DNA from: Pseudomonas sp. Choline-02u-1
Lineage (GTDB): Bacteria > Pseudomonadota > Gammaproteobacteria > Pseudomonadales > Pseudomonadaceae
Direction: 5' to 3'
Length of the DNA: 64,000 nt
Assembly: GCF_002836515.1 (NCBI RefSeq)
Contig: NZ_PJBC01000002.1
Coordinates: 1-64,000 of the forward strand
The position numbers were made by a program, and so were the translations under genes. The notes below the pieces were generated by a model. That model searched no databases. It was not told the origin of the DNA and saw only the letters and a program-made list of their open reading frames with translations. Below, piece after piece: positions 47,049 through 56,867 of the stretch (within the stretch, counting starts at the first letter, position 1; the number at the start of each line of letters is the position of its first letter).

Positions 47049-49106
47049 ATGAATATGCCCGCAATAAAACCTGTGGCTGCCAAAGCGCCGGAACAAGCGA
47101 AAACCGCGATCTCCGCCCTGTGGCGTCCGGCTCTGGTGAAAGCCTTCGTCAAGCTCGACCCACGGCAACTGGCGCGTTCGCCCGTGATGCTGGTGGTCGA
47201 ACTCACGGCGATTTTCACCACCGTGCTGTGCTTCATTCCGGACGCTGACGTGCCGACCTTCGTCGCCGCACAGATCGCTCTGTGGCTGTGGTTCACCGTG
47301 CTGTTCGCCAACTTTGCCGAGGCCTTGGCCGAAGGTCGCGGCAAGGCTCGCGCCGACAGCCTCAAGGCTGGCAGCGAAGGCCTCAGCGCACGCTGCCGCC
47401 AGCCGGATGCGAGTTTCAAGATTGTCCCGGCCGCCAATCTGCGCAAGGGCGATGTGGTGCGCGTCGAGGCCGGGGAAATGATCCCCGGTGACGGCGAAGT
47501 CATCGACGGCATCGCCGCGGTCAACGAAGCGGCGATCACTGGCGAGTCGGCACCGGTGATCCGCGAGTCCGGCGGCGACCGTTCCGCTGTCACCGGCAAC
47601 ACGCGGCTGGTGTCCGACTGGCTGTTGGTGAAAATCACCGCCAACCCCGGTGAGTCGACGCTCGATCGCATGATCGCCCTGGTCGAAGGCGCCAAACGCC
47701 AGAAGACCCCGAATGAAGTGGCGCTGGACATCCTCCTGATCGGCCTGACCCTGATCTTTCTGCTGGTGGTCGTCACCCTGCAACCGTTCGCGCACTTTGC
47801 CAATGGCAGCCTGCCGCTGGTGTTCCTCGTGGCGTTATTGGTCACGCTGATCCCGACCACCATCGGCGGCCTGCTGTCGGCCATCGGTATTGCCGGGATG
47901 GATCGGCTGGTACGCCTGAACGTGATCGCCAAGTCCGGCCGTGCGGTGGAAGCAGCGGGGGATGTGCACGTGCTGTTGCTCGACAAGACCGGCACCATCA
48001 CCTTCGGCAACCGTCGTTGCAGCGCGGTGTATGCCGCGCCGGGTGTGACCGGCCGTGAGCTGGCCGAAGGCGCGCTGTTCGCTTCGCTGGCCGACGAAAC
48101 CGCTGAAGGCAAATCGATCGTCGAGTTCCTCCGTGGCCTGCATCCACAACCGGAGCCGGCCCCGGAAACCCTGACTGCCGTGCCGTTCAGTGCCGAAACC
48201 CGCTTGTCCGGTGTTGATTATCAGGGCCGTGTGTATCGCAAAGGCGCGGTGGATTCGCTGCTGGCATTTCTCGGTCAGCAACGTAGCGATCTGGCCCCGG
48301 CGCTGGCGCGGGAAATCGACAAGATTGCGCAGAGCGGCGGCACGCCATTGCTGGTTTGCGCTGACGGAAAATTGCTTGGCGCGATCCATCTCAAGGACGT
48401 GGTAAAACCCGGGATCCGTGAACGCTTCGCCGAGCTGCGCAAGTTGGGGATTCGCACGGTGATGGTCACCGGCGACAACCCCCTGACCGCCGCAGCCATC
48501 GCCGCTGAAGCGGGTGTCGATGATGTGCTCGCTGAAGCCACGCCGGAGAAAAAACTCGCGCGCATCCGTCACGAGCAGAACGACGGCCGCCTGGTCGCCA
48601 TGTGCGGCGACGGCGCCAACGACGCCCCGGCGCTGGCCCAGGCCGACGTCGGCATGGCCATGAACGATGGCACGCAAGCGGCGCGCGAGGCGGCGAACAT
48701 GGTCGATCTCGACAGCGACCCGACCAAGCTGCTCGACGTGGTGCAGATCGGCAAGGAATTGCTGGTGACACGCGGCGCGCTGACGACCTTTTCGATCGCC
48801 AACGACATCGCCAAATACTTCGCGATTCTGCCGGCACTGTTTGCTTCGATTTATCCGCAGCTGGGTGTGCTGAACATCATGCACTTGGGCAGTCCGCAGA
48901 GCGCGATTCTGTCGGCGATCGTGTTCAACGCGCTGATCATCGTTGTGCTGATTCCATTGGCGCTGCGCGGCGTACGGGTGCAGGCGGCGAGTGCGGCGGC
49001 GTTACTGCGGCGCAATCTGCTGATCTATGGCGTGGGCGGGATTGTTGTGCCGTTCGTGGGGATCAAGGCGATCGACATGCTGCTGACGGCGTTGCATCTG
49101 GTGTGA
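47049..49106 (+). CDS. kdpB: K+-transporting ATPase subunit KdpB
   Basis: P-type ATPase that energises uptake. The 685-residue protein has the phosphorylation motif DKTGTIT with D312, the TGES actuator loop (ITGESAPV), the [10 protein letters not shown] and [19 protein letters not shown] motifs. AAGGAG precedes the ATG. It is followed by a 124-base gap carrying a REP hairpin before kdpC. Confidence 0.98.
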   Translation: MNMPAIKPVAAKAPEQAKTAISALWRPALVKAFVKLDPRQLARSPVMLVVELTAIFTTVLCFIPDADVPTFVAAQIALWLWFTVLFANFAEALAEGRGKARADSLKAGSEGLSARCRQPDASFKIVPAANLRKGDVVRVEAGEMIPGDGEVIDGIAAVNEAAITGESAPVIRESGGDRSAVTGNTRLVSDWLLVKITANPGESTLDRMIALVEGAKRQKTPNEVALDILLIGLTLIFLLVVVTLQPFAHFANGSLPLVFLVALLVTLIPTTIGGLLSAIGIAGMDRLVRLNVIAKSGRAVEAAGDVHVLLLDKTGTITFGNRRCSAVYAAPGVTGRELAEGALFASLADETAEGKSIVEFLRGLHPQPEPAPETLTAVPFSAETRLSGVDYQGRVYRKGAVDSLLAFLGQQRSDLAPALAREIDKIAQSGGTPLLVCADGKLLGAIHLKDVVKPGIRERFAELRKLGIRTVMVTGDNPLTAAAIAAEAGVDDVLAEATPEKKLARIRHEQNDGRLVAMCGDGANDAPALAQADVGMAMNDGTQAAREAANMVDLDSDPTKLLDVVQIGKELLVTRGALTTFSIANDIAKYFAILPALFASIYPQLGVLNIMHLGSPQSAILSAIVFNALIIVVLIPLALRGVRVQAASAAALLRRNLLIYGVGGIVVPFVGIKAIDMLLTALHLV

Positions 49107-49110
49107 TGCT

Positions 49111-49174
49111 TTCGCGAGCAGGCTCGCTCCCGCCTGAAACTGAATTTCCCTGTGGGAGCGAGCCTGCTCGCGAA
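49111..49174. repeat. REP pair between kdpB and kdpC
   Basis: Arms 49111-49133 and 49152-49174 are near-perfect reverse complements of the TTCGCGAGCAGGCTCGCTCC type, with an 18-base loop. It lies inside the kdp operon, 4 bases after the kdpB stop, so the hairpin will form in the kdp mRNA and may influence subunit ratio or stability. Confidence 0.88.
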
Positions 49175-49230
49175 GAATGCGCCACGGTTTAACTGACTCA
49201 AGTACTGATTTCTGAATCGAGGATTCTGCA

Positions 49231-49776
49231 ATGTCCACAACCCTACGCCCGGCCCTGACCCTGTTGGCGCTGATGACCCTGATTACCGGCGTCGCCTATC
49301 CATTGGTAGTCACCGGCATCGCCCAGGTCGCTTTTCCGGCTCAGGCCAATGGCAGCCTGATCCGCGATGCCGACGGCAAAGTCCGTGGCTCGTCGCTGAT
49401 CGCTCAGGATTTCAGCGGCGACAACTGGTTTCACCCACGCCCGTCCGCCGGGGCTTTTGCCACGGTGGCCAGTGGCGCCAGCAACCTCGCGCCGAGCAAT
49501 CCAGCCCTCGCTACCCGAGTGATTGAAGACGCTCACAAACTCCAAGTCTCCGGGCAAGGCCCGGTGCCGCTGGCACTGCTGACCACCTCCGCCAGCGGCC
49601 TCGATCCGCACTTGCCACCAGCGGCAATTGCCTATCAACTGGCGCGTGTCGCGGCGGCGCGCCATCTGCCGGTGTCGACCTTGCAGCAATTGCTCGATAA
49701 GCACATCGAACAACCGCTGGTAGGCCCGCCGGTAGTCAATGTGCTGGAGCTGAATCTGGCACTGCTAAGCCTGTAA
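49231..49776 (+). CDS. kdpC: K+-transporting ATPase subunit KdpC
   Basis: Accessory subunit of KdpFABC. The 181-residue protein has one N-terminal membrane helix (about 8-28, [17 protein letters not shown]) and a periplasmic domain with [14 protein letters not shown] and [14 protein letters not shown], both diagnostic of KdpC. The start ATG at 49231 follows a gap with a REP hairpin. Confidence 0.97.
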   Translation: MSTTLRPALTLLALMTLITGVAYPLVVTGIAQVAFPAQANGSLIRDADGKVRGSSLIAQDFSGDNWFHPRPSAGAFATVASGASNLAPSNPALATRVIEDAHKLQVSGQGPVPLALLTTSASGLDPHLPPAAIAYQLARVAAARHLPVSTLQQLLDKHIEQPLVGPPVVNVLELNLALLSL

Positions 49777-49789
49777 TTCAGTTGATACC

Positions 49790-49898
49790 GATCGTTCCCA
49801 CGCTCTGCGTGGGAATGCATCAATAGACGCTCTGCGTCTGCTTTTATGGGACGCAGAGCGTCCCGGGCTGCATTCCCACGCAGAGCGTGGGAACGATC
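49790..49898. repeat. Nested inverted repeat between kdpC and kdpD
   Basis: Outer arms of 30 bases (49790-49819 and 49869-49898) containing TTCCCACGCTCTGCGTGGGAA are reverse complements, each arm itself being palindromic; an inner pair GACGCTCTGCGTC / GACGCAGAGCGTC sits inside. This is a third repeat family, unlike the two REP types elsewhere in the window. It can fold into a long cruciform or RNA hairpin between the pump genes and the regulatory genes. Confidence 0.88.
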
Positions 49899-49921
49899 AT
49901 TCTGAAGAGAGAACACTAAGC

Positions 49922-52573
49922 ATGAGCGACTCCGGCCGCGCCGACGCACTGTTAGCAGACCTGCCCCGCGATGGCCGTGGCCGGCTCAAGGTTTTCCTCG
50001 GCGCCGCCGCCGGTGTCGGCAAGACCTACGCCATGCTCCAGGCCGCGCACACGCAACTGCGCCAGGGCGTGAAAGTCCTCGCTGGCGTGGTTGAAACCCA
50101 CGGCCGCGCCGAAACCGAAGCGTTGCTCGGCGGCCTGCCGCAGCAACCGCTGGTGCGCAGCGAATACCGTGGCGTGCTGCTTGAGGAAATGGACCTCGAC
50201 GGCATTCTTGCCGCCAGACCGAAACTGGTACTGGTCGATGAACTGGCCCATAGCAACGCCCCCGGCAGTCGTCACGCCAAGCGCTGGCAAGACATTCAGG
50301 AACTGCTCGCCGCCGGCATTGACGTGTTCACCACGGTCAACGTCCAGCACCTGGAAAGCCTTAACGACCAAGTGCGCGGCATCACCGGCGTACAAGTGCG
50401 CGAAACCTTGCCGGACTGGGTCCTGCAGGAAGCCTTCGAGCTGCTGCTGATCGACCTGCCGCCCCGGGAATTGCTCGAGCGTCTGCGCGAAGGCAAGGTC
50501 TACGTGCCCGAGCAGGCGCGCGCCGCTATCGATGCATTTTTTACCCAGACCAACCTCACCGCGCTGCGCGAACTGGCGATGCAGACTGCCGCCGCGCAAA
50601 TCGATAACGATCTTGCCCAAGGCTATCGTCAGTTGGGGCAGGCCGCGCCGGCGGTGCGCGGGCGTTTGCTGGTCGGCGTCGATGGCGATGCGCAGGCCGA
50701 GCGTCTGGTGCGACACGCCAGCCGCGTCGCCCAGCGCCGGCATCTGCCGTGGAGTCTGGTGCATGCCGACAACGGCAGCGCCCGTGACGAGCAATCGCGG
50801 TTGCGCCTGCAAAGCGCGCAGCAACTGGCCGAACGCCTCGGTGGTGAAGTGGTGCTGTTGCGCGCCGGCGAAGTGGCGAAAACCCTGATTCAACACGCCG
50901 CCGAGCGCCGCGCCAGTCTGCTCTTGGTCGGCCAGTCGCGGCCGCGCTTGCGCCGGCGATTGTTCGGCGGGGGCCTGGCGGCGCGCCTGCTGCGGCAGGC
51001 GCACGGTCTGGAAATCAACGTCCTCGACAGTGACCACGAACAGCACCAACCGCGCCCGCGCAATCCAGCCACGCTGGTGTGGTTCGACTACGCGCTGGCG
51101 CTGGTCGCCACGTTGTTGGCCAGTGCCTTGGCCTGGGCGGTGTCGAGCGTGTTGCCGCTGCCGAACATCTCGCTGGTGTTCCTCGCAGCGGTGTTGCTGG
51201 TGGCGGTGCGCAGCAGCCTGGGCCCGGCGCTGGCCTGTGCAGCGCTGTCGTTTCTGACGTACGATTTTCTGTTCATCCCGCCGAATTTCTCTTTCAGCAT
51301 CCAGCGCGAAGAAGACGTGCTGACGCTGTTGTTCTTTCTGCTGATGGCGGCGCTCACTGGCAACCTTGCAGCGCGACAGCGCCGACAATTGCAGGCCTTG
51401 AGCGATACCCAGGAAGAGACCAGCGAGCTGCTCGACCTGTCGCGCAAACTCACCGCTGCGACCGACCGCCAAGCCGTGGTCAGCGCCGCCGCGCAGCACC
51501 TCGAAGGCTGGAGCGACCTGCAATTGTGCCTGCTCAACCGCGACGGGCAGGGCGGCTGGAAAGTCGAAACCGGTGGGCCGCTGCAATTCACCGAGGCCGA
51601 ACGCGCCGCTGCCGATTGGGCCTGGCAACACGATCAACCGGCGGGCAAGGGCACCGGCACGTTGCCGCTCGGGCGTTGGTGGTGGTGGCCGTTATCGGTC
51701 GAGGACGGGCCGCTGGCGCTGCTCGGTGTGTGCGCCCGGGAAGGCCAGAGCTTGAGCGGTCAACGCCGTCGCTTGCTCACTGCGCTGAGCCAGCCGCTGG
51801 CGCAAGCCCTGGCCCGCGCGCAGTTGGCCGATGATCTGGAGGCGGCGCGCCTGCATGGCGAAACCGAGCAATTGCGCAGCGCCTTGCTGGCCTCGGTGTC
51901 GCACGATTTGCGCACGCCGCTGACCGCTATGCGCGGCAGCATCGACAGCCTGTTGGCCCTCGGCGAAGCGATCCCGCTGGAGGACCGCCGCGAGTTGCTT
52001 GAAGGCACCCGCGATGAGGCCGAACGCCTCGACCGTTACATCCAGAACCTGCTCGACATGACCCGCCTCGGCCACGGCGCCCTGAAGCTGGCGCGGGACT
52101 GGGTGTCACCGGCCGACATCGTCGGCAGTTCGCTCAATCGCCTGCGCGCCGTGTTGGCGCCGTTGCAGGTCAGCACCGAGGTGCCGGCCGAGTTGCCGCT
52201 GCTTTATGTGCACGCTGCGCTGATCGAACAGGCGCTGGTCAACGTGCTGGAAAACGCCGCCCGTTTTTCGCCGAGCCACGGTCGTTTGCAACTGCGCGCC
52301 GGCGCCGATGAGCAGGAGATTTTTTTCGCGGTCAGCGATGAAGGCCCGGGGATTCCCGAAGAGGATCGAGCGAAGATTTTCGACATGTTCTACACCGCCG
52401 CGCGCGGTGATCGCGGCGGGCAGGGCACCGGGTTGGGCCTGGCGATCTGTCAGGGCATGGTCGGCGCGCACGGCGGGCGTATCTCCGTGGCTGACGGCAT
52501 CGACGGGCGTGGCACCTGCATCACCTTGCATCTGCCGTTGCAGGCGCAACCGAGGATGGACAGTGAAGCTTGA
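49922..52573 (+). CDS. kdpD: Sensor histidine kinase KdpD
   Basis: Potassium/osmotic sensor controlling kdpFABC. The 883-residue protein has an N-terminal KdpD domain with Walker A GAAAGVGKT at 27-35, a USP-like domain (about 240-370), four membrane helices (about 390-485), a GAF-type region, then HisKA with the phosphorylated histidine H661 in SVSHDLRTPLT and an ATPase domain with ENAARFSP, DEGPGIP and GTGLGLAI. Complete, no damage visible. kdpE follows by 48 bases. Confidence 0.97.
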   Translation: MSDSGRADALLADLPRDGRGRLKVFLGAAAGVGKTYAMLQAAHTQLRQGVKVLAGVVETHGRAETEALLGGLPQQPLVRSEYRGVLLEEMDLDGILAARPKLVLVDELAHSNAPGSRHAKRWQDIQELLAAGIDVFTTVNVQHLESLNDQVRGITGVQVRETLPDWVLQEAFELLLIDLPPRELLERLREGKVYVPEQARAAIDAFFTQTNLTALRELAMQTAAAQIDNDLAQGYRQLGQAAPAVRGRLLVGVDGDAQAERLVRHASRVAQRRHLPWSLVHADNGSARDEQSRLRLQSAQQLAERLGGEVVLLRAGEVAKTLIQHAAERRASLLLVGQSRPRLRRRLFGGGLAARLLRQAHGLEINVLDSDHEQHQPRPRNPATLVWFDYALALVATLLASALAWAVSSVLPLPNISLVFLAAVLLVAVRSSLGPALACAALSFLTYDFLFIPPNFSFSIQREEDVLTLLFFLLMAALTGNLAARQRRQLQALSDTQEETSELLDLSRKLTAATDRQAVVSAAAQHLEGWSDLQLCLLNRDGQGGWKVETGGPLQFTEAERAAADWAWQHDQPAGKGTGTLPLGRWWWWPLSVEDGPLALLGVCAREGQSLSGQRRRLLTALSQPLAQALARAQLADDLEAARLHGETEQLRSALLASVSHDLRTPLTAMRGSIDSLLALGEAIPLEDRRELLEGTRDEAERLDRYIQNLLDMTRLGHGALKLARDWVSPADIVGSSLNRLRAVLAPLQVSTEVPAELPLLYVHAALIEQALVNVLENAARFSPSHGRLQLRAGADEQEIFFAVSDEGPGIPEEDRAKIFDMFYTAARGDRGGQGTGLGLAICQGMVGAHGGRISVADGIDGRGTCITLHLPLQAQPRMDSEA

Positions 52574-52621
52574 AGTCGACTGCGCTACTCTCTTGCCACT
52601 CTTTTGTGTTGATGTGAATCC

Positions 52622-53320
52622 ATGAGCCAGACCGCGACCATTTTGGTCATCGACGACGAACCGCAGATTCGCAAATTCCTGCGCATCAGCCTCGCTTCAC
52701 AGGGCTATAAAGTGCTCGAAGCGGGCACCGGTGCCGAAGGCCTGGCGCAAGCCGCGCTGAGCAAACCGGACCTGGTGGTGCTCGACCTCGGCCTGCCGGA
52801 CATGGACGGTCAGCAAGTGCTGCGCGAGTTGCGCGAGTGGGCGAGCACGCCAGTGCTGGTGCTGTCGGTGCGCGCCAGTGAAGGACAGAAGGTCGAAGCG
52901 CTGGATGGCGGCGCGAATGACTATGTGACCAAACCGTTCGGCATCCAGGAATTTCTCGCCCGTGTTCGCGCGTTGCTGCGCCAGGCCCCGGCGGGGCAGG
53001 CGCAACCGGCGGCGCTGAATTTCGGCCCGTTGACTGTGGATCTGGCCTATCGACGGGTACTGCTCGACGGCGCCGAAGTCGCCCTGACCCGCAAGGAATA
53101 CGCGGTGCTGGCGCAACTGGCGCGGCATCCGGGGCGGGTGATCACTCAGCAGCAATTGCTCAAGGATATCTGGGGGCCGACGCACACCGAGGACAGTCAT
53201 TACCTGCGGATCGTGGTCGGGCATCTGCGCCAGAAACTGGCGGATGACCCGACCCAGCCACGGTTTATCGTGACGGAGGCGGGGGTTGGGTATCGGTTGT
53301 TGGGGGAGGGTGGTCTGTAA
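52622..53320 (+). CDS. kdpE: Response regulator KdpE
   Basis: OmpR-family transcription factor that activates kdpFABC. The 232-residue protein has a receiver domain with D11, D12 and phospho-acceptor D55 (VVLDLGLPD), the YVTKPFG lysine motif, and a C-terminal winged helix (about 130-228) with RKEYAVLAQLARHPGRV and HYLRIVVGHLRQKL. Partner of KdpD. The likely target site is the box at 45138-45156. Confidence 0.97.
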   Translation: MSQTATILVIDDEPQIRKFLRISLASQGYKVLEAGTGAEGLAQAALSKPDLVVLDLGLPDMDGQQVLRELREWASTPVLVLSVRASEGQKVEALDGGANDYVTKPFGIQEFLARVRALLRQAPAGQAQPAALNFGPLTVDLAYRRVLLDGAEVALTRKEYAVLAQLARHPGRVITQQQLLKDIWGPTHTEDSHYLRIVVGHLRQKLADDPTQPRFIVTEAGVGYRLLGEGGL

Positions 53321-53345
53321 GTATTGTGTTGTCGGGGCTGGCCCC

Positions 53346-53492
53346 TTCGCGAGCAAGCCCGCTCCCACAGTGAACTGTGTATGACACAGATATCCTTCAA
53401 CCCTGAAAACCTGTGGGGGCCAGCACAGTGAACTGTGTATGGCACAGATCCCATTCACACCCATACCCCGTGGGAGCGGGCTTGCTCGCGAA
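53346..53492. repeat. REP pair enclosing a 26-bp direct repeat
   Basis: Outer arms 53346-53368 and 53470-53492 are reverse complements of the CGCGAGCAAGCCCGCTCC family. Between them, CACAGTGAACTGTGTATG-A/G-CACAGAT occurs twice (53366-53391 and 53424-53449) with one mismatch. It lies between the convergent kdpE and patatin genes. Confidence 0.85.
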
Positions 53493-53527
53493 GAGGTCAG
53501 CAATCACTCTGAAAAATCCGGATCAGC

Positions 53528-54565
53528 TCAACCCTGCTCCTGCTCATACCGATCCAGCGTATCACTGGCAATCTCCCGCCCCAGCGCGATCAGTTCCGGC
53601 GCCTTGTAGAACTCGAAAAAACGGCACACCCGCTTCGGCACGTTGATCAGGATATCCGGCGGATACCCGGCGATCTTGTACTGCGCCAGTGAGGTCTGCA
53701 TCACCTCGAAACTCTGGTTGATCAGATCCAGCAGCGATGCCGGCCCGACGTTATCGATGATGAACGATCCGGTGGCGGATTTCGGCGCGCCTTCGCGCTC
53801 GGGCGCGGCCGCCGGTTGCTGGCTTTCCGGTTCGACGCCTTCGAGCCACGGATTGATCTCTGCCGCTTCGGCGCGCAGCGCTTCCTGCTCCAGTTTCAAC
53901 AACTGCTCGGCCTGTTTGCGCCGGAATGGCAACTTCGAACCCAGCGAATTGATCAGGCTGTCAAAACGCGAGCGGAACGCCGGCGGACGTTCGATGACCG
54001 GCAATTTGTACTGACGCTGGTTGGTCGCATTAAGGTTGACCGCGATGATCAGGTCGCAATGGCTGGACACCACCGGAACGATCGGCAACGGATTGAGAAT
54101 GCCGCCGTCGACCAGCATGCGGTTGCCCTGCATCACCGGGGTAAACAGGCTGGGAATCGCCGCCGAGGCGCGCATGGCCTGATGCAGGCAGCCTTCCTGA
54201 AACCAGATTTCTTGCTGATTGGTCAGGTCGGCGGCGACGGCGGTGTAGGGAATGCGCAAGTCTTCGATGTTGATCTCGCCGACGATCTTGCGGATCTGCC
54301 CGAAAACCTTTTCACCGCGGATCGCACCGAGACGGAAACTCACATCGACCAGGCGCAGCACGTCGAGGTAATCAAGGCTTTCGATCCAGCGCCGGTAGTC
54401 ATCCAGTTTGCCGGCGGCATAGATCCCGCCGACCACTGCACCCATCGAACAGCCGGCGATGCAGGCGATTTCATAACCGCGTTTCTCAATTTCTTCAATG
54501 ACGCCGATATGGGCATAACCCCGAGCGCCACCGGAGCCCAGCACCAGTGCGACACGCTTTTTCAT
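53528..54565 (-). CDS. Patatin-like phospholipase/esterase (RssA-like)
   Basis: A 345-residue serine lipid acyl hydrolase with a Ser-Asp dyad. Glycine-rich oxyanion motif GSGGARGYAHIG at 10-21, nucleophile S40 in GCSMG, and D153 in the DGG motif. No signal peptide, so probably cytoplasmic. The C-terminal part (about 220-345) is charged with a Pro/Ala-rich segment and is not recognised. The ATG at 54565 has GGAGGAAG upstream. Divergent from the lipoprotein gene at 54781. Substrate unknown. Confidence 0.9.
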   Translation of the reverse strand: MKKRVALVLGSGGARGYAHIGVIEEIEKRGYEIACIAGCSMGAVVGGIYAAGKLDDYRRWIESLDYLDVLRLVDVSFRLGAIRGEKVFGQIRKIVGEINIEDLRIPYTAVAADLTNQQEIWFQEGCLHQAMRASAAIPSLFTPVMQGNRMLVDGGILNPLPIVPVVSSHCDLIIAVNLNATNQRQYKLPVIERPPAFRSRFDSLINSLGSKLPFRRKQAEQLLKLEQEALRAEAAEINPWLEGVEPESQQPAAAPEREGAPKSATGSFIIDNVGPASLLDLINQSFEVMQTSLAQYKIAGYPPDILINVPKRVCRFFEFYKAPELIALGREIASDTLDRYEQEQG

Positions 54566-54780
54566 CAAACTTCCTCCGGACAAGCCTGCACAATGCACGC
54601 ATCGGCCAGGCGGCTCAATCGCCAAGGTCGTTGCGCGAAGCTGTGACGTCGTTTTTCACTCGCGCTTCAAGCTTGCGCGCTATGCTCTGCGCCACGCTGG
54701 TTTCGTTGGCGTGCGAGGCACTTTTTCGCCGCTTGACCGTCTTACCTGCACGACTGTTGACCTACCTTGAGGTGTGAGTG

Positions 54781-55059
54781 ATGAAAGCCTGGATCTGTGT
54801 ACCGTTGATGGCGTTGGTTCTGGCCGGTTGCGCCGGCAAAACCGCCTACCGCGACAGCTGCGGCAGCCAACTCGACGCGGCCTGGCACGAACTGGACCTG
54901 GCCAAGGCTGAAGGCTTCGCCGGCACCGTCAGCTATTCCAAAGCACTGTCGTTGCTGACCGCCGCCAAGACCCAGCAGCAATTTGAAGGCTTCGAAGGCT
55001 GCAGCAAGAAAGCCGAGAAAGCTCGCTTCTACATTCGCGAATCCCGCGCAGGAAGATAA
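54781..55059 (+). CDS. Small predicted lipoprotein
   Basis: A 92-residue protein with a lipoprotein signal (MKAWICVPLMALVLAGC, lipidated cysteine C17). The mature part is helical and charged (LDAAWHELDLAKAEG, LSLLTAAKTQQQFEGFEGC), resembling the short alpha-helical envelope lipoproteins of Pseudomonas. GAGGTG lies upstream. It precedes the CHAD gene by 105 bases that hold a repeat. Function unknown. Confidence 0.8.
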   Translation: MKAWICVPLMALVLAGCAGKTAYRDSCGSQLDAAWHELDLAKAEGFAGTVSYSKALSLLTAAKTQQQFEGFEGCSKKAEKARFYIRESRAGR

Positions 55060-55061
55060 AA

Positions 55062-55146
55062 AGCAGCTGCAAGTTTCAAGCGGCAGGCGGCAAGCTTTGA
55101 AGCAAACGCATTCAACTTGAAGCTTGTAGCTTGCAACTTGCAGCTG
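55062..55146. repeat. Inverted repeat rich in AAGCTT-like units
   Basis: AGCTGCAAGTT (55065-55075) pairs with AACTTGCAGCT (55135-55145), and the interior has repeated GCAAGCTT / AAGCTTG strings. This is another short intergenic repeat, between the lipoprotein and CHAD genes, capable of forming a long imperfect hairpin. Confidence 0.7.
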
Positions 55147-55164
55147 TCTACGGAGTAGATCCCC

Positions 55165-55923
55165 ATGATCGATCGCTTGGTGGCTCATGTGTTGAGCCTG
55201 GATGTGCGGCTGCTGGCGTGTCAGGCGCGTTTGACTGCACGTACCGATCCCGAGGCGTTGCATGATTTGCGCACCACGGTGCGACGCTTGCGCAGTCTGT
55301 TGCGGCCGTTGCGCGGCTTGCCGGGTGTCGAGCAATTGGAGGCGGCGGCTTCGGCAGTGGGCGAGCTGACCACGCCGTGGCGTGATCGCGAAGTGCTGGC
55401 GGCGTATCTGCTCGAGCATGGTCAACCCGAGGCTGCGCAGCGGCGTCTGGCGCAAATGGCCGAGGCGTATCCGGCACTGGCGGCGAGTGCGCAAGTGGCG
55501 TCGTTGCTGATGATTCTCGACGCCTTTCCACGGTTTCTGCGCGCGTCCGAGCGTCAGGGGCTGCTCAAGAATCTGGATAAACGCATCGAAAAACGTCTGG
55601 GCAAACAATGGCAGAAACTCGATGCGGCGCTGCACGATCCCGCCCATGACCGCCATCGTCTGCGTTTGTTGATCAAGCGCGTACGCTATGGCATCGAAGC
55701 TTATCCCGAGCTGGATCGCCTGCCGAAACCGGCATACAAACGCCTGAAATCGGCGCAAGGCGCATTGGGCGACTGGCACGATTGCTGGCAATGGCTGGCG
55801 CGCGCCGAGCAGGAGGCCGACCTGCAACCGTGTGTGGCAACCTGGCAGGCCGGGCTGATCAAGGCAGAGCTGAAGGCCGATCAAGTGCTGGAAAAACTCA
55901 GCGCTACGTGTTTCAAATCCTGA
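55165..55923 (+). CDS. CHAD domain protein
   Basis: 252 residues forming one CHAD (conserved histidine alpha-helical) domain, seen in LHDLRTTVRRLRSLLRPLRG near residue 30 and HRLRLLIKRVRYGIEAYPEL near residue 170. CHAD domains have a basic surface and bind inorganic polyphosphate. A CYTH domain often accompanies CHAD but is absent here, so this is the stand-alone form. No signal peptide; soluble. Role in Pseudomonas is not established. Confidence 0.88.
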   Translation: MIDRLVAHVLSLDVRLLACQARLTARTDPEALHDLRTTVRRLRSLLRPLRGLPGVEQLEAAASAVGELTTPWRDREVLAAYLLEHGQPEAAQRRLAQMAEAYPALAASAQVASLLMILDAFPRFLRASERQGLLKNLDKRIEKRLGKQWQKLDAALHDPAHDRHRLRLLIKRVRYGIEAYPELDRLPKPAYKRLKSAQGALGDWHDCWQWLARAEQEADLQPCVATWQAGLIKAELKADQVLEKLSATCFKS

Positions 55924-56071
55924 AGCTTGCGCATCCCCTACAGGGATTCCCCAGATCCATCTGAAAAGTGCCAAGGCCTATCTGTCAGCCCATTTGACCG
56001 GAATAGACGCTGCGCCGCGGCTGCGGGCTGGGTAAGATCCGCGCATCCCTTTCTCGCTTTCCGAGGTTGCC

Positions 56072-56866
56072 ATGCGCCTTTGCGATTTGCTCGATGCTGT
56101 CCGCCAACAACCTGAAGTGACCATCCCCGCCGAATGGGGTCAGGGGCGGGCCAGTTTTGGCGGGCTGGTGGCCGCGCTGCAATTTGAAGCCATGCGTGCC
56201 AGAGTGCCGACGGAGCGCCCGGTGCGTTCGCTGGCGATCACGTTTGTCGGCCCGGTCGAGCCGGGAGTGCCGGTGAGTTTCGAAGTCGACGTGTTGCGCG
56301 AAGGCAAAGCGGTCAGCCAGGTGTTGGGCCGTGCCATGCAAAATGGCCAAGTGGTGACGATCATTCAGGGCAGCTTCGGTGCCTCGCGGCCCTCGGAAGT
56401 CGCCGTCCAGGCCTATCCAGCGCCCACCATGAAACACTGGGACGAGTGCCAGGAGCTGCCGTACATCAAAGGCGTGACCCCGGAATTCATGCGCCATCTG
56501 GCCATGCGCTGGAGCGTCGGCGGCATTCCATTCTCCGGCACGGCATCGCGCTTGATGGGCGGTTGGGTGCGGTTGCGTGGGGATGTCAAAGAGGAGCCGG
56601 TCAACGAGGCGCATCTGCTGGCGCTGGTGGATGCCTGGCCGCCGGCGCTGTTGCCGTATCTGAAAAAGCCTGCACCGGGTAGCACGCTGACCTGGACCAT
56701 TGAATTCGTGCAGCCGTTACACGACTTGAGCACGCTGGACTGGTGCCAATATCTGGCGGATATCGAATACGCGGCCGACGGTTACGGTCATGTCGCCGCC
56801 AAACTGTGGAGCGCGAAGGGAGAGTTGATTGCGATGAGTCGCCAGACTGTGACCATCTTTGCCTGA
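56072..56866 (+). CDS. Acyl-CoA thioesterase (TesB/4HBT-like, double hotdog)
   Basis: 264 residues. The N-terminal hotdog half starts with GQGRASFGGLVAALQFEAM, the usual thioesterase signature, and continues through RPVRSLAITFVGPVEPG; the C-terminal half has LDWCQYLADIEYAADGYGHVAAKLWS. This matches the 4HBT_3/acyl-CoA thioesterase family. It probably hydrolyses acyl-CoA in the cytoplasm; chain length cannot be read. Upstream gap of 148 bases without repeat; the convergent small membrane protein gene follows immediately. Confidence 0.87.
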   Translation: MRLCDLLDAVRQQPEVTIPAEWGQGRASFGGLVAALQFEAMRARVPTERPVRSLAITFVGPVEPGVPVSFEVDVLREGKAVSQVLGRAMQNGQVVTIIQGSFGASRPSEVAVQAYPAPTMKHWDECQELPYIKGVTPEFMRHLAMRWSVGGIPFSGTASRLMGGWVRLRGDVKEEPVNEAHLLALVDAWPPALLPYLKKPAPGSTLTWTIEFVQPLHDLSTLDWCQYLADIEYAADGYGHVAAKLWSAKGELIAMSRQTVTIFA

Positions 56867-56867
56867 A

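Noticed and set aside
45590..48112. 840-codon antisense frame over kdpA-kdpB
   Set aside because: Shadow of conserved pump genes; no recognisable domain.
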